The notes under the pieces: generated by a model | What the model saw: the letters and a program-made list of their open reading frames with translations, nothing else | The model's database searches: none | What the model was told of the DNA's origin: nothing | Part shown: one piece after another, positions 10,201 through 19,847 of the stretch | How the letters are laid out: each line of letters starts with the position of its first letter | How positions within the stretch are numbered: the stretch's first letter is position 1 | NCBI RefSeq assembly: GCF_021129175.1 | Contig: NZ_JAJOHV010000035.1 | Location: 62,001-126,000 of the forward strand | Direction of reading: 5' to 3' | DNA length: 64,000 nt | From: Chromobacterium piscinae | Lineage (GTDB): Bacteria; Pseudomonadota; Gammaproteobacteria; Burkholderiales; Chromobacteriaceae | Translations under genes and position numbers: made by a program

Positions 10201-11518
10201 AGTTGACCGTTTCTTCCCCGCCGGCCCCGTGCAGCACGCGCATCCGCTCATCCCACGCCAATGACTGCGCCGCCGCGTCCCACGTCCACCGCCCGATATC
10301 GAACGAGGCAAGCAAAGACTCCAACTGCGCCTGAATAGCCGCGGCCTCGCGCTCGTCCGGCCTCTGCTGCGCCAGGACCTCCACCCGCAACAGCCAGGCT
10401 ATGCCGTCTGCCCCCTCCTCCAGCGGCGTCAGGCCGAGTTCGCAATGGAGGAAAGCATCCTCTCCGGCCAGCAGCCGCAAGCGCAACCGCTGCGTCGCGT
10501 CGCGTCGCGCCAGGGCCGCGCGCCAGCGCGGAACATCCTCCGGCGCGCAGCAAGCCGCCATGTCCTGGCCACGCAGCACGGCGCCAAGCAGGCGACGCAG
10601 CCCATCGCTCACCTCCAACAGCCGCCCCCCCTCGTCCAGCAGCGCGCCATGGCTTTCAAGACCATTGAGCGCCTGCGACAGACGCCTCCGCCCCAGCGAC
10701 CGCTCCGCGCGCGCGCTCAGGGCTTGCCCAGCCGCATGGGGCAAAAGCGCGGCGGCCAGCCAGAACAGCGCCTGGGCGGACCAGACCAGCAGCCCCGGGC
10801 GGCGCAGCGGCTCCGGCATGGCTTCCGGAAAAAGACGAATCAGGGTTTCGCAAGCCAGAACGGCCATCAGCGGCAGCGCCAGCATCGCGCCGGAAGCATC
10901 CAGCAGCAGTCCCGCAAGCAATACGGGCAGAACCAGATCGGCGACGCCCAACGGCCGCCACTTCACCGTCAGCGCGCACCAGGCAAGCGCGAGGGCGACC
11001 AGCATCAATACGCGGTCCGGCTTCAAACTGGCGGCGCCGAACCGCCTCAGCGCCGCCCATGGCGGCAACAGCGTCAACCCCGCCACGATGCCGCCCGCGT
11101 ACCAGCCGCCGGCATCCAGCCATGGATGCATCCAAAGCAGCAGCGCGCCCGGCGCGCCCGGCAGCAGCGCCGCCGCCAGCCCGCCTGCCGCCGCTCCGCG
11201 CTCCACTGTCCGGCTCAGCAACATTCCCGCGCCAACCGCCTGCAGCCAACTGACGACGGCCAGTTCCGCGGCGGGCAGCGCGCCCAGATGGGCCCAGCCG
11301 CCCAGCCAGAATGCGGCCAGCGCCAGCGCATGGCGCCCGAGCCGCGTCCAGGCCCGCCACAGCAGCAGCAAGGCCAGCGCGTTGCCGTAAAGGGGGACGA
11401 TCAGACCATGGCCGCGAGCCAGCCCCAGCGCCCAAAACGTGGACAGCGCGACGGCGCCGGCCAAGGCGGCGGCGCCGCGTCGGGACGGCGCATACAAGCT
11501 GTCGGACAACGACATCAT
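7238..11518 (-). CDS. Hybrid sensor histidine kinase: membrane domain, PAS domains, HisKA-HATPase, two receivers, HPt
   Basis: About 1426 residues from ATG 11518, chosen because AGAGGGAG precedes it and the longer frame would overlap the gene upstream. Order: about eight membrane helices (residues 10-290), several PAS segments including [12 protein letters not shown] and [12 protein letters not shown], a HisKA box with the phospho-accepting His in [11 protein letters not shown] (about residue 807), an HATPase domain with DTGLGM and FGGTGLGL, a first receiver (VVDDN, acceptor Asp in VDWRLG), a second receiver ([10 protein letters not shown], Asp in [10 protein letters not shown]) and a C-terminal HPt with His in [12 protein letters not shown]. 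It is the last gene of a four-gene unit starting with the MCP. By analogy with HptB-HsbR in Pseudomonas, the HPt could phosphorylate the REC-PP2C regulator encoded just upstream. That link is inferred. Confidence 0.88.
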   Translation of the reverse strand: MMSLSDSLYAPSRRGAAALAGAVALSTFWALGLARGHGLIVPLYGNALALLLLWRAWTRLGRHALALAAFWLGGWAHLGALPAAELAVVSWLQAVGAGMLLSRTVERGAAAGGLAAALLPGAPGALLLWMHPWLDAGGWYAGGIVAGLTLLPPWAALRRFGAASLKPDRVLMLVALALAWCALTVKWRPLGVADLVLPVLLAGLLLDASGAMLALPLMAVLACETLIRLFPEAMPEPLRRPGLLVWSAQALFWLAAALLPHAAGQALSARAERSLGRRRLSQALNGLESHGALLDEGGRLLEVSDGLRRLLGAVLRGQDMAACCAPEDVPRWRAALARRDATQRLRLRLLAGEDAFLHCELGLTPLEEGADGIAWLLRVEVLAQQRPDEREAAAIQAQLESLLASFDIGRWTWDAAAQSLAWDERMRVLHGAGGEETVNWARWRSCVHPDELAAWDGLWTDELRGLAAEGWDYRIVDGEGRLRWFRLCAQVERDEAGRVLRAEGVCWDAGSLQEGRAELRRVRDELQTVLDSMPAMVSYWDGNLHNVFANRAYLDWMGLEIGDVMGRHLRHVVGDERYRANQPYIQGALDGVASLSERCIIDLSGQERHLLAHYVPHWQREQVSGFYVFVTDITPLKQAQRERQEVQARLQGIIDSASDFAIIATDLRGEISIFSAGAERMLGYRADELTGLATPMILHLPEEVARLESELSEELGRPVAGFDVFVEKTRRGGSIIQEWTYRHKDGRHIPVSLVTTGIWQDGWLHGFVCIAKDVRAEREATRMLELAKEQAESASRAKSEFVANMSHEIRTPMNGVLGMLELLSSTRLDGAQRDYLDMLQLSCRSLMAILNDILDFSKMEAGKLEAARVDYDLNEVLGALAAMMSMNAARKSLELVIAVEPDVPGGLVGDPLKLQQVLVNLAGNAIKFTERGEVAVTVGLEKGAAGDKLLFSVRDTGLGMDEALLKTVFDPFVQADSSNTRRFGGTGLGLTISRRLVELMGGEMGVESRLGEGSRFWFSLPLEVAGEARAAAAALGRVLVVDDNAGSRQAVCWHVQRLGGSPEGAADADEALAVLAGEEGTAFEIALVDWRLGEESGLALCGEIRRRWPDRDIALIAMARADDRGRLGRAAGREALNGVLVKPVIAGALADAWRNARARGMEPEARPFGARPAGWRSARILLVEDNPINQQVACVLLQQAGLQVETVENGRLAVDALRERGGDYALVLMDRQMPVMDGDTAASLIRGELGLKLPIIAMSAGMSPEEWSGCLRAGMDEFIAKPIRFDRLYAVLDRYLAWPPEEEKAVEPDEVVFSAELMRLAGSSPAARERVRKLMQMLIDTSGPEMTRIQTSLEQGLLDVGARQLHALRGSVGSFGAADLVSLLKGLEKAVKEGRSQSWPSLLQDIELELERVAGAARAWLADNSA

Positions 11519-11550
11519 CAGACCGGCTCCCTCTTGTCGATGGCGAAACC

Positions 11551-13248
11551 TTACAGCCTGAATTCCGCCTCCACTTCGTTTCCCCGGCCATGGTAAGCCA
11601 GTCTCGCGCATAAGGCGTTCACCAGAGACACGCCGCGGCCATGGCGGTGGCTGCCGGCCTGCCGGTTCAGCTTTTCCATCAGGGCCGGGTAATCAAATCC
11701 CGTTCCGCTGTCACGCATGCGTATCAACACCGCGTCGCCGCCATTTTCCCTCCGGCGCTCGAGCACCAATTCAATCTCGGCCCGCTCCAGCTCGGCCAGT
11801 CGTTCGCGCCTCAGCATGAAATAGCGCTCGTATCCATCCGACTGGTCTTTCATGCCGGAGTCCAGCCCCAGCACGCCATGGTCAAGCGCGTTATTGAACA
11901 GCTCTGATACGATCAACAACACTTCCTTGAATTGCCGCCCGCGAAAGCCCAGCTGATTCAGCCAGCCGATCAATAGCGGAATGCTTTGATCGCGCTGCAA
12001 CTCCTCCACGCCGAAAACCAGCCGCACCCGCCAACAGCTCAGTTGGCCGCCGTCGTCGCGCCCCTGGTGATCCGCCACTCGGTCCAGCGCGGCGTTAACG
12101 CCCGCCTCTAGCCTGACCACGCCCAAGGAGATGTCGTCGCGGTTATTCGCTCCGCTCAAATGCTCCAGCACGGCCAGCCGGATGCCGTCCAACGGCGAGG
12201 CCGGGTTCGATATCAGCGCCTGCAGCAACCCTCCCATTCCGAACTGTTCGCCTCCAGGGCTCTCGGCTTCGGTCAATCCGTCGGAACACACTACCAACTG
12301 GCCGCTCTGCTCCCAGAAATATGTCTCGCTGCCCCAGCAAAACTCATCGACAGACAAGATTCCCAATGGCGGATATTGCGACTTCCACTCCCTCATGGGG
12401 CAGCCGTCGTCGTCGACGAACATCACGCAGGGTATGCCGCCGTTCCAGACTTCGACGCAGCCGAGCTCCCAGTCTATGGTGATCAGCGCCGCGGCGACAA
12501 AGCGCCCCACCGGCAGCAAGCGGTTGAGCTTGGCATTGATTTCGCGCGCCATAGAGGTCAACGGGAAGCCTCGCCGCGCCATCGCATAGAAAATGTCGAC
12601 CGCGGGCAGGCAAGACAGCGCCGCGGACAATCCGTGTCCGGTGCTGTCCGCCAGCATGAGGCACAACTGCCCGGTCGGCGACAGCGCGCGGGCCAGCACG
12701 TCGCCGCTGAACTGCTCCGCGGACTGCTGCCAGCTGCGCACGCCCGGCAGATCCTGCCCCTCGCCGCCCACAATGCTGTCCAGCACGTGCTTGGCGAACA
12801 ATTGCTCGCGCTCGTTGGTGTGGTAATAACTGACCAGTTGGCGGGCGTCGTCGGAAATCCGCCGCTGCATTTCGCTGATCCGCTGCATCACGCGGATCTT
12901 GGCCGCCAGCATGGTCAGGTTGATCGGCTTGGGCAGGTAGTCGTCGGCCCCCAGGTCCAGGCTGTTGATGTGAGCCTCTTCGTCGCTGCGCGCGCTGAGG
13001 AAAATGATGGGCAGCCAATGATCCGGACACAGCTGGCGAATCTGCCGGGTGGCCTCGTGGCCGTCCATCAACGGCATCATCATGTCCATCAGCACCATGT
13101 CCGGCAGCTCCCGCCGGCATTGCTCAACCGCCTGCAGACCGTTTTCGGCATACCAGACCTGATGTCCCATTTCCTCGATCACCAGGCCCATCAACAGCCG
13201 GGTGGGCTCGACGTCCTCGGCCACCAGCACGGTGAATGTGCGGTCCAT
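11551..13248 (-). CDS. REC-PP2C(SpoIIE)-HATPase response regulator, HsbR-like
   Basis: 565 residues with three domains. An N-terminal receiver carries VAEDVEPTR and the acceptor Asp in LMDMMMPLMDG, with Lys in LPKPINL. A PP2C/SpoIIE phosphatase core (about 145-390) shows FSGDVLA, DSTGHGLSAAL and CSDGLTE. A C-terminal HATPase_c_2/RsbW-type kinase domain (about 410-565) contains SELFNNALDHG and DSGTGFD. This is the domain order of Pseudomonas HsbR, which dephosphorylates or phosphorylates a STAS anti-sigma antagonist depending on receiver state. A STAS gene lies immediately upstream (7-base gap), and the hybrid kinase starts 32 bases downstream. The whole switch is therefore probably encoded in one operon. 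Confidence 0.88.
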   Translation of the reverse strand: MDRTFTVLVAEDVEPTRLLMGLVIEEMGHQVWYAENGLQAVEQCRRELPDMVLMDMMMPLMDGHEATRQIRQLCPDHWLPIIFLSARSDEEAHINSLDLGADDYLPKPINLTMLAAKIRVMQRISEMQRRISDDARQLVSYYHTNEREQLFAKHVLDSIVGGEGQDLPGVRSWQQSAEQFSGDVLARALSPTGQLCLMLADSTGHGLSAALSCLPAVDIFYAMARRGFPLTSMAREINAKLNRLLPVGRFVAAALITIDWELGCVEVWNGGIPCVMFVDDDGCPMREWKSQYPPLGILSVDEFCWGSETYFWEQSGQLVVCSDGLTEAESPGGEQFGMGGLLQALISNPASPLDGIRLAVLEHLSGANNRDDISLGVVRLEAGVNAALDRVADHQGRDDGGQLSCWRVRLVFGVEELQRDQSIPLLIGWLNQLGFRGRQFKEVLLIVSELFNNALDHGVLGLDSGMKDQSDGYERYFMLRRERLAELERAEIELVLERRRENGGDAVLIRMRDSGTGFDYPALMEKLNRQAGSHRHGRGVSLVNALCARLAYHGRGNEVEAEFRL

Positions 13249-13255
13249 GGGACGC

Positions 13256-13564
13256 TCAGCGAAGGGTGAAGAATTTGTCGAAGCTGGCCACGACCAGAAT
13301 CTGCCGCACGAAGCCGCGGCAGCCCAGCAACGCGATGCTGTCTATCCCAAGCGCCTTGGCCCGGTCGCGCATCACCAGCAGCATGCCCAACGCCGAGCTT
13401 TCCAGGTAATCCACCCGCGACAAGTCAACCTCAAGCCCCAGGCCGCCTCCGCGCTCCAAGGCTTCATCCAGGCACGCCCGAAACGCCTCGTGCTGCTGAA
13501 AATCGAACCGGCCTTCTACCACGATCACCGACTTGTCCGCCGTCTTGCCCAGCCTGACTCCCAT
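13256..13564 (-). CDS. STAS-domain anti-sigma factor antagonist, HsbA-like
   Basis: 102 residues from the second in-frame ATG (13564), preferred over 13579 because GGAGG lies eight bases ahead of it. The protein is one STAS domain: IVVEGRFDFQQH, then DLSRVDYLESSALGMLL, where the Ser pair is the conserved phosphorylation site. Such proteins are phosphorylated by RsbW-type kinases and dephosphorylated by PP2C partners, and both activities are predicted in the next gene. In Pseudomonas HsbA binds the anti-sigma factor FlgM or a diguanylate cyclase according to its phosphorylation. Which partner applies here is unknown. Confidence 0.87.
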   Translation of the reverse strand: MGVRLGKTADKSVIVVEGRFDFQQHEAFRACLDEALERGGGLGLEVDLSRVDYLESSALGMLLVMRDRAKALGIDSIALLGCRGFVRQILVVASFDKFFTLR

Positions 13565-13657
13565 CTCGCCGCCCTCCATTGGCCGCCCTGAGCAGAAGCG
13601 GTTCGTTCCGCCGATCGCGCGGCTGACTGCAAGCCCTTGCGGGGCATATCTGCCCGC

Positions 13658-14827
13658 TCAGAACAGATCGATGTCGCCGGCCGACATGCCCTGCGGCGCG
13701 GCGCCGTTGGCCTGATGCCTGTCGACCAGCTGCTGCAACTGGCGGCGCATGTCCTCCAGCCTGTCGATTTCATCCTTGCCGTTCATCTGGCGCATGCTGT
13801 CACCCACCTGATAAAAACCCTGCATCCGGCTGCTGACATTGCGCACCAGCGGAGACACCAGGTCCTGAAACTGCAGCGCGGTCACCGTGGAGCGCACGCT
13901 GTCTCCGACCCGCCCGGCGATCTGCGACAGCTGGTCCACCGCCTGCCCCGTGTCCGAATTCATCCGCGACAATTGTCCCAGCATGTCCTCGATCTGGGTT
14001 TTCGCGTCCAGCGCGAAATTCATGTCGCGGGACGCCATCTCGAATATCTCCGATTTGGCGTGCTCGATGGCCTGCACCATCAGATCTATCGACTGGCGTA
14101 TCTGCCCGGAAAAATCGAAAGAGCGCTGCGACAGCTTGCGCACTTCGTCGGCCACCACCGCGAATCCCCGACCGGCCTCGCCCGCGCGGGCCGCCTCGAT
14201 CGCGGCGTTCAGCGCCAGCATATTGGTCTGGGCGGTGATTTCCGCCATGTCGCCGAGCGCGCTCTCCACCGCGTCGACTCGTTTCTTGATCTCATGCATG
14301 CGGTCAACCAGCACCATGGCCGTCTTGCTGGTGCTGACCGTGTTGTCGACGAATTCCGTCATGCTCTGCGAGGTGCGCTTGAGAAACGCGTCGAAACCGG
14401 CGCCGTCGCCATGATCGCCATGCTGGACGATCTTCAGCGCCAGCGCCTGCTGCTCGCGCAGCATAGCCTCAATGTCGGAAAACCCCTGCACCAGCTTGAC
14501 AATGGCGTCGCTCAGAATGGTCTGCATCTGCGACACGTCCCGCTCCACCGCGCCGGACACGTCTGAAATGCCGTTGCCCAACAGGCCCAGCCCGCTCAAC
14601 ATCTTCTCTCGCGCCTCGGATAAGCCATCGTCGGCAGGCGGCGGGTGCGGCGGCGCGCCCAGCAGCCAGACCGCCAGCAAGCATCCCGCGGCCATCAGGG
14701 ACACTGCCAGATAGCCGGGCAAACCGCCTCCCAGCAAGGCCAGCAAGCCGCAAGCGCACAGCCACAGCGCGGCGCAGCACAACAATATCCTGGGTCTAGG
14801 ATCCGCCTTGATGTCAGAAGGATTCAT
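13658..14827 (-). CDS. Methyl-accepting chemotaxis-type protein with two membrane helices and no periplasmic domain
   Basis: 389 residues. Residues about 12-55 form two closely spaced membrane helices with almost no loop, so no external ligand domain. A coiled-coil signalling region follows with the conserved hairpin [16 protein letters not shown] and [18 protein letters not shown] (about 200-240). No HAMP domain is evident. The C-terminus ends [10 protein letters not shown], not the NWETF-type CheR tether. First gene of the four-gene operon with the STAS, REC-PP2C and hybrid kinase genes (93-base gap to the STAS start). This suggests it feeds a cytoplasmic or membrane-state signal into the partner switch, not necessarily into flagellar chemotaxis; that is inference. 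Confidence 0.87.
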   Translation of the reverse strand: MNPSDIKADPRPRILLCCAALWLCACGLLALLGGGLPGYLAVSLMAAGCLLAVWLLGAPPHPPPADDGLSEAREKMLSGLGLLGNGISDVSGAVERDVSQMQTILSDAIVKLVQGFSDIEAMLREQQALALKIVQHGDHGDGAGFDAFLKRTSQSMTEFVDNTVSTSKTAMVLVDRMHEIKKRVDAVESALGDMAEITAQTNMLALNAAIEAARAGEAGRGFAVVADEVRKLSQRSFDFSGQIRQSIDLMVQAIEHAKSEIFEMASRDMNFALDAKTQIEDMLGQLSRMNSDTGQAVDQLSQIAGRVGDSVRSTVTALQFQDLVSPLVRNVSSRMQGFYQVGDSMRQMNGKDEIDRLEDMRRQLQQLVDRHQANGAAPQGMSAGDIDLF

Positions 14828-15123
14828 CTTTCAGCCGGAGTATGGAAGAGAAAATTGAAAGCCATCGATGCTTGCGGCATGCCAATCGAATTTGCCGCCA
14901 CCGATTATTGCGATATGGCGCATAAGGCGATGCCTGTCAAACAGCCAGTTGCAAAAACCATGCGCGACATTGACGCCGCGCAACATGAAACAGACTCACG
15001 GAATGTCGCCGCGCTTGAACGAGGATCAGCCATCGCCTGAAAATTCGTCTTTTGCCAGCCGCCTCGGGCTGTCGTTTAATAGCGGCTTCCGCCGGACTTC
15101 CGCGGCCAAGACAGGACATCCAA

Positions 15124-16470
15124 ATGATACACGGCAAGACGCTGGACGAATGGCGGCAAATTCACCCCGAAATCCAGGACCTGACCGATCTGCGCGAGTG
15201 CGCCTGGTTCAATCCCGCGGTCGCGCCCGCCGGCCAGGCGCTGGGCGACATCGGCCTGGATGCCGGCGACGTCGCCGACGCCTCCGCCCGCCTGCAACGC
15301 TTCGCGTCCTATATCCGCCGCGTCTTCCCAGAAACCGCCGACAGCGACGGTATCATCGAATCGCCGCTGCTCACCGTGCCCGCCTTTCAGCAAGCTCTGG
15401 AGCGCCGCTACGGCATGGCGCTGCCCGGACGCCTGTGGCTGAAGGCCGACAGTCATCTGCCGATCTCCGGCTCGATCAAGGCGCGCGGCGGCATCTACGA
15501 GGTGTTGAAGCACGCGGAGGAACTGGCGCTGGCCCACGGTCTGCTCCGTCCCGGCGATGATTACGCGAAACTCGATGGCCCCGAAGCGCGCGCGCTGTTC
15601 AGCCGCCACCGCGTCGCCGTCGGCTCCACCGGCAACCTCGGCCTGTCCATCGGCATCATGGCCGCGAAACTGGGTTTCCAGGCCACCGTGCACATGTCGT
15701 CCGACGCGCGGCAATGGAAAAAAGACAAGCTGCGCGCGCACGGCGTAACCGTAGCGGAGTACGACTCCGACTACAGCGCGGCCGTGGAGCAAGGCCGCAA
15801 GCAGGCCGCCGGCGATCCATCCTGCCACTTCGTCGACGATGAAAACTCCGTCCACCTGTTCCTGGGCTACGCGGTAGCGGCGGGACGGCTGAAGGTCCAG
15901 TTGGCGGAGGCCGGCGTGCGTGTGGACGCCGACCATCCGCTGTTCGCCTACCTGCCCTGCGGCGTCGGCGGCGGCCCCGGCGGCGTGGCCTTCGGGCTCA
16001 AGCTGGCCTTCGGCGACGCCGTCCACTGCCTGTTCGCCGAGCCCACTCATTCGCCCTGCATGACGCTGGGCGTACTCACCGGCCTGCACGACCGGATCTC
16101 GGTGCAGGATTTCGGCATCGACAACCGCACCGCCGCCGACGGACTGGCCGTCGGCCGCCCCTCCGGCTTCGTCGGCCGCGCGATGCAAAGGCTGATCGAC
16201 GGCTATTACACGATGGACGACGACGAGCTGTTCCGCCTGCTGGCGATGCTGGAACAATCAGAAGGACTGCGACTGGAGCCATCGGCATTGGCCGGCGCGC
16301 CGGGCATGGCGCGCGTGCTGGACGAAAACCAGGGCTATCGACAGCGCATGGGTCTGGACGCGGAGCGGCTCGCCCGCGCCACCCACCTGATCTGGGCGAC
16401 GGGCGGCAGCATGGTTCCGGAGGCGGAAATGGACGATTACCTGCGGCGCGGCCGCAGCTTGACGGGCTGA
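15124..16470 (+). CDS. dsdA: D-serine ammonia-lyase (D-serine dehydratase)
   Basis: 448 residues, close to the 442 of E. coli DsdA, starting [10 protein letters not shown] at ATG 15124 with AGGAC upstream. It is a fold-type II PLP enzyme: the Schiff-base Lys lies in SGSIKARGG, the glycine-rich phosphate loop is CGVGGGPGG, and [12 protein letters not shown] binds the substrate carboxylate. It converts D-serine to pyruvate and ammonia in the cytoplasm, detoxifying D-serine and using it as carbon. The regulator dsdC follows after six bases. No dsdX permease gene is adjacent, so uptake must be encoded elsewhere. The 296 bases before it (14828-15123) hold no gene and must contain both this promoter and that of the minus-strand MCP operon. 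Confidence 0.95.
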   Translation: MIHGKTLDEWRQIHPEIQDLTDLRECAWFNPAVAPAGQALGDIGLDAGDVADASARLQRFASYIRRVFPETADSDGIIESPLLTVPAFQQALERRYGMALPGRLWLKADSHLPISGSIKARGGIYEVLKHAEELALAHGLLRPGDDYAKLDGPEARALFSRHRVAVGSTGNLGLSIGIMAAKLGFQATVHMSSDARQWKKDKLRAHGVTVAEYDSDYSAAVEQGRKQAAGDPSCHFVDDENSVHLFLGYAVAAGRLKVQLAEAGVRVDADHPLFAYLPCGVGGGPGGVAFGLKLAFGDAVHCLFAEPTHSPCMTLGVLTGLHDRISVQDFGIDNRTAADGLAVGRPSGFVGRAMQRLIDGYYTMDDDELFRLLAMLEQSEGLRLEPSALAGAPGMARVLDENQGYRQRMGLDAERLARATHLIWATGGSMVPEAEMDDYLRRGRSLTG

Positions 16471-16476
16471 GCGCCG

Positions 16477-17394
16477 ATGCATCCGACAAGGCTTGACGGC
16501 GGCCAGCTCGCCAATCTGCACACCTTCCTGGCCGTAGCGCGCCGGCTGAGCTTCGCCGCGGCCGCCGACGAGCTGTGCCTGACGCCGAGCGCGGTCAGCC
16601 ACCGCATCGCCCGGCTGGAGCGCTCGCTGGGGTTGCTGCTGTTTCAGCGCCTGACCCGCAACATCCGTCTCACCGAGGACGGCGAGCGCATCTTCGCCGC
16701 GCTGGAAAAAAGCATGGCCGAGCTCGACACCGCGCTCTACCCCGAAGCCGGCTCCGAGCCTTCCGGCCGCGTCGTCCTCCATGCCCACCCCTCCATCGCC
16801 CAATGCTGGCTGGCGCCCCGCCTGGCCGTTCTCGCCGAGCGCCATCCGCGGATCGAGCTCGATATCCGCACCGGCAACGGCGACGCCGACTTCCGCGGCG
16901 GCCGCGCCGATCTGGCGCTGTACTACGCCGACGGCCATTTCCCGGGCCTGGTCTCCCGCAAGCTGATGGACGAAGAGATGGCGCCCGTCTGCAGCCCCGC
17001 CTACGCGGAACGCCATGGCCTGGCGGCCGATCCGGCGCGGCTGCGCGGCTGCAGGCTGCTGCACGACGCGCAAGCCTGGCGCCAAGCCGCCCACGACGCG
17101 GAGTGGACGCTGTGGGCCCGCCGGCATGGCGGCGAATCCCTGCTGCCGCCGCGCGGGCTGACGCTGGACCGCTCGGATCTGTGCCTGGCCGCCGCAGTCG
17201 GCCACGCCGGCGTCGCCATCGCCCGCCGCAGGCTCGCCCAGCCGCTGCTGGACAACGGCCAGCTGACGCTGCCCCTGGGCGCGTTCGAGCCGGTGGAGCG
17301 CTATGCCTATTATCTGGTCCACCCCAAACTCGACCCCATGCCGTTCCGGCTGCGAGCGGTGATCGACTGGCTGCAACAATCCGCCGCCGGCTAG
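16477..17394 (+). CDS. dsdC: LysR-family regulator of D-serine catabolism
   Basis: 305 residues. The N-terminal winged helix-turn-helix (LANLHTFLAVARRLSFAAAA, then TPSAVSHRIARLE) is typical LysR, followed by a two-lobed effector domain. The gene starts six bases after dsdA stops and shares its strand. In E. coli dsdC is instead divergent from dsdX-dsdA, so here the activator appears to be co-transcribed with its target and would amplify its own expression. The D-serine ligand is inferred from context and from resemblance to DsdC. Confidence 0.85.
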   Translation: MHPTRLDGGQLANLHTFLAVARRLSFAAAADELCLTPSAVSHRIARLERSLGLLLFQRLTRNIRLTEDGERIFAALEKSMAELDTALYPEAGSEPSGRVVLHAHPSIAQCWLAPRLAVLAERHPRIELDIRTGNGDADFRGGRADLALYYADGHFPGLVSRKLMDEEMAPVCSPAYAERHGLAADPARLRGCRLLHDAQAWRQAAHDAEWTLWARRHGGESLLPPRGLTLDRSDLCLAAAVGHAGVAIARRRLAQPLLDNGQLTLPLGAFEPVERYAYYLVHPKLDPMPFRLRAVIDWLQQSAAG

Positions 17395-17421
17395 GCCCCT
17401 CCCCGCGCATCCCGATCATGC

Positions 17422-17438
17422 GTTGTGCGCCGCACAAC
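17422..17438. promoter_or_regulatory. Palindrome upstream of the PHB depolymerase operon
   Basis: GTTGTGC (17422-17428) and GCACAAC (17432-17438) form a perfect 7-base inverted repeat with spacer GCC, about 130 bases upstream of the depolymerase ATG. It has the size and TGC-rich character of a dimeric-repressor operator. PhaR, the regulator of PHB granule genes, is the natural candidate, but this is inference. Confidence 0.4.
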
Positions 17439-17567
17439 ACGCAAACCGTCTCTCTGTCAACGCGCCGTCATACCAGATGACCGCGGTCACGCAAATGTCA
17501 ATAAATGCGCTGACAATGCCTCGCGCAGGTTCCGTTTCCCAACGCTTGAACAGACAGGAGGTTTGCG

Positions 17568-18635
17568 ATGCCCAACATATTCCCGGAAGTGGTGCGGCTG
17601 GGAAAATACGAAGTGGAGAAAGGCAAGAGTTCGGTCTCCGGCCTGTCTTCGGGCGCGTTCATGACGGTGCAGCTGCATCTGGCCCACTCCGCCAGCTTCG
17701 CCGGCGCCGGCGTGGTGGCCGGCGGCCCGTATCGCGGCGTGGAAACCTTTCGCGGCGCGGCGCCGCTGGCGGAGGACGCGTACGAGCTGAACGCGCTGCA
17801 GCTGTGCATGGCGCCGCTGCTGCCCGAACTGGCGCCGAACGCCCGCCGCTCGCTGCAACTGGCCCAGGAAGCCGAACAGGCCGGGAAAATAGACGCGCTG
17901 TCCAATCTGCGCAACAACCGCGTCTACATCTTCACCGGCACCCAGGACAATGTGGTGCGCTCCCCGGTGGTCGCCCAGACCCGCGAGCTGTACCGCCTGC
18001 TGGGCCTGTCCGACGCCAACTTGGCCTACCACGACGACCTGCCGGCAGGCCACTCGCTGATCACCGACAACCCCGAGGATTCGCCGCTGGCGCTCAACCA
18101 GCCGCCGTATCTCAACAATGGCGGCTTCATGCAGTCCCACCGCATCCTCAACCACATCTATCCGGACCTGAAGCCGCCGGCGGAAAAGCTCAGCGGCCGC
18201 CTGCTGCGCTTCGACCAGTCCGAATTCCTCGATGGCCAGCAGGCCTACGCCAGCATGGGCAAGTTCGGCTACGCCTACGTGCCGCAAGCCGTGGCCGACG
18301 GCGCTCCCGCCCGCGTGCACATCGCGCTGCACGGCTGCAAGCAGGGCTACAGCTATGTCGACTTCAGCTACGGCCGCGCCGACATTTCCAGCCAGCCGCC
18401 CTACGGCAACCGCTACGTCACCACCACCGGCTACAACTATCTGGCCGACAGCAACAACATCATCGTCCTCTATCCCCAGGCCAGCGGCAGCGACGACAAC
18501 CAGGCGCAGAATCCGGATGGCTGCTGGGACTGGTGGGGCTACTCCAGCGACGATCCGGCCAATCCGGACTACTACTCGCGCAACGCGGTGCAAATCCGCG
18601 CCATCCACGCCATGCTCGACCGCCTGGGCGGCTGA
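17568..18635 (+). CDS. Intracellular PHB depolymerase with type 2 catalytic domain
   Basis: 355 residues without a signal peptide, starting at ATG 17568 behind a strong AGGAGG. The lipase box is GLSSG with nucleophile Ser27; an Asp sits in GTQDNVV (Asp127), a His in PAGHSL (His162), and the oxyanion His in IALHGC (His255) comes last. The Ser-Asp-His-oxyanion order is that of type 2 catalytic domains of extracellular depolymerases. Ralstonia PhaZd-type enzymes carry such a domain but act on granules inside the cell, and the absent signal peptide fits that. The gene heads a two-gene unit with a phasin-like protein. It should mobilise stored polyhydroxybutyrate; the exact substrate chain length is unproven. 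Confidence 0.85.
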   Translation: MPNIFPEVVRLGKYEVEKGKSSVSGLSSGAFMTVQLHLAHSASFAGAGVVAGGPYRGVETFRGAAPLAEDAYELNALQLCMAPLLPELAPNARRSLQLAQEAEQAGKIDALSNLRNNRVYIFTGTQDNVVRSPVVAQTRELYRLLGLSDANLAYHDDLPAGHSLITDNPEDSPLALNQPPYLNNGGFMQSHRILNHIYPDLKPPAEKLSGRLLRFDQSEFLDGQQAYASMGKFGYAYVPQAVADGAPARVHIALHGCKQGYSYVDFSYGRADISSQPPYGNRYVTTTGYNYLADSNNIIVLYPQASGSDDNQAQNPDGCWDWWGYSSDDPANPDYYSRNAVQIRAIHAMLDRLGG

Positions 18636-18655
18636 GCGCGCAGAAAGGAATCGCC

Positions 18656-19114
18656 ATGTCCAATACCGACGACAACGTCCGTCAATTGTCCGCCGCGCTG
18701 GACGCCACCGCCCGGAACGCGGCGGCGCCGGCCAAGGTAGACACCCTGTTCAGCAACTGGCTGGCCCGCAGCCTCAACAACGCCGGCTCCACGCTCGCCC
18801 TGCTGCCCAGCGCCGCGCAGCCGCAAACCTGGTTCAGCCTGCTCCAACTGCAGCAGTCCGCGTTGCAAAAACTGCAGCAGCAACAAAACGCCTGGGCGGA
18901 ACACTGGCTGGGCTGGCTGGGAGAGGCCGAGAAGCTGCGCAACGCCAACACCCTGTCCAAGCTGCTGGAGCAGGAATGCAATCTGGCGATGCAGGCGGTG
19001 CAAATCGTCGGCAACTACGCCGTCAATCTGTCGGACCTGCAGGAGAACCTGGAAGTGAACTACGGCTACTGGGCGCAACTGCAACGCGGCGATCCCGAGC
19101 GGCAAAACAGCTGA
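18656..19114 (+). CDS. Phasin-like small helical protein
   Basis: 152 residues from ATG 18656 (AAAGGAA upstream), 20 bases after the depolymerase stop. It is Gln/Leu-rich and predicted almost entirely helical (LLQLQQSALQKLQQQQNAWAEHWLGW), with no signal peptide or membrane helix. Phasins are amphipathic helical proteins that coat PHB granules, so composition and operon partner both suggest a granule-associated role. I do not recognise a specific phasin subfamily, so the name is a context-based inference. The gene ends 16 bases from the convergent phosphopantetheinyl transferase stop. Confidence 0.6.
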   Translation: MSNTDDNVRQLSAALDATARNAAAPAKVDTLFSNWLARSLNNAGSTLALLPSAAQPQTWFSLLQLQQSALQKLQQQQNAWAEHWLGWLGEAEKLRNANTLSKLLEQECNLAMQAVQIVGNYAVNLSDLQENLEVNYGYWAQLQRGDPERQNS

Positions 19115-19130
19115 GCGGCCAGGCCGCGGC

Positions 19131-19847
19131 TCAGAAAGACGCCCGGATCAGCGTCAGCACTTGGCCGTCTTGCAGATAAAAACCGCCAACGAACGCCCGC
19201 CCGGCCTCCAGGCCGGGCGCCAGCGTCTTCCGCAGGCGAATGGAGAAACGCCCCCGATCCCAATCCACCCGGACCATTTCCGCCGCGTCGAAATCGAAAT
19301 ACTCGCCCACTGTCGGGTACAGCGCCTTGAACAGGCTTTCCTTGGCGGAGAAAGCCAGCGTCAGCGCACGCGGAAACGGCCACGGCCCCACCAGGGCTTC
19401 ATCCTCCCCGTCCACCAGAATGCCCGTCCGCACATTGCCGGCGGTCTTGTCCGACATCCAGCGCTCCAGATCCATGCCCAGCATCAAGCCGCCCTCGGAC
19501 GGCGCCAGCGCCACCATCGCGGTTTCGTCGCTATGGGTGATCGCGCCTGTCCAGCCCGCCGGCCACAGCGGCTGCCGGTGCTGGCCGCTGCCGACGCCGG
19601 GCGGCAGCCCCCGCGCCTCCAGCAACAGCTTGCACAGATAGCGCGCAGCCAGATACTCCGCCTTTCTTTTGGGCACCGCCCGCTCCAGCGTATCCGGACG
19701 CGCCACGCCCAGCGCGGCGAACCAAGCGTCATCGTAGGCTGAAATACGAAAACGGCAACGCATCACGGCCACGCCGTCGCATTCCTCCAATGGATAGGGC
19801 GCTACATCCGGCAAAAATTCGGCTAATTCAGCTATGGCGATCGACAT
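19131..19847 (-). CDS. 4'-phosphopantetheinyl transferase (EntD/Sfp type)
   Basis: 238 residues from the ATG at 19847. Motifs of the superfamily are in order: KRKAEYLAARYLCKLLL, WPAGWTGAITHSDE, LGMDLERW with the magnesium-binding Asp and Glu, and TLAFSAKESLFKALYP with the FSxKESxxK signature. It transfers the phosphopantetheine arm from CoA to carrier proteins of non-ribosomal peptide or polyketide synthases. None of its clients is in this window. No strong Shine-Dalgarno precedes 19847; an in-frame ATG 60 bases further upstream is an alternative with no better site. Confidence 0.87.
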   Translation of the reverse strand: MSIAIAELAEFLPDVAPYPLEECDGVAVMRCRFRISAYDDAWFAALGVARPDTLERAVPKRKAEYLAARYLCKLLLEARGLPPGVGSGQHRQPLWPAGWTGAITHSDETAMVALAPSEGGLMLGMDLERWMSDKTAGNVRTGILVDGEDEALVGPWPFPRALTLAFSAKESLFKALYPTVGEYFDFDAAEMVRVDWDRGRFSIRLRKTLAPGLEAGRAFVGGFYLQDGQVLTLIRASF

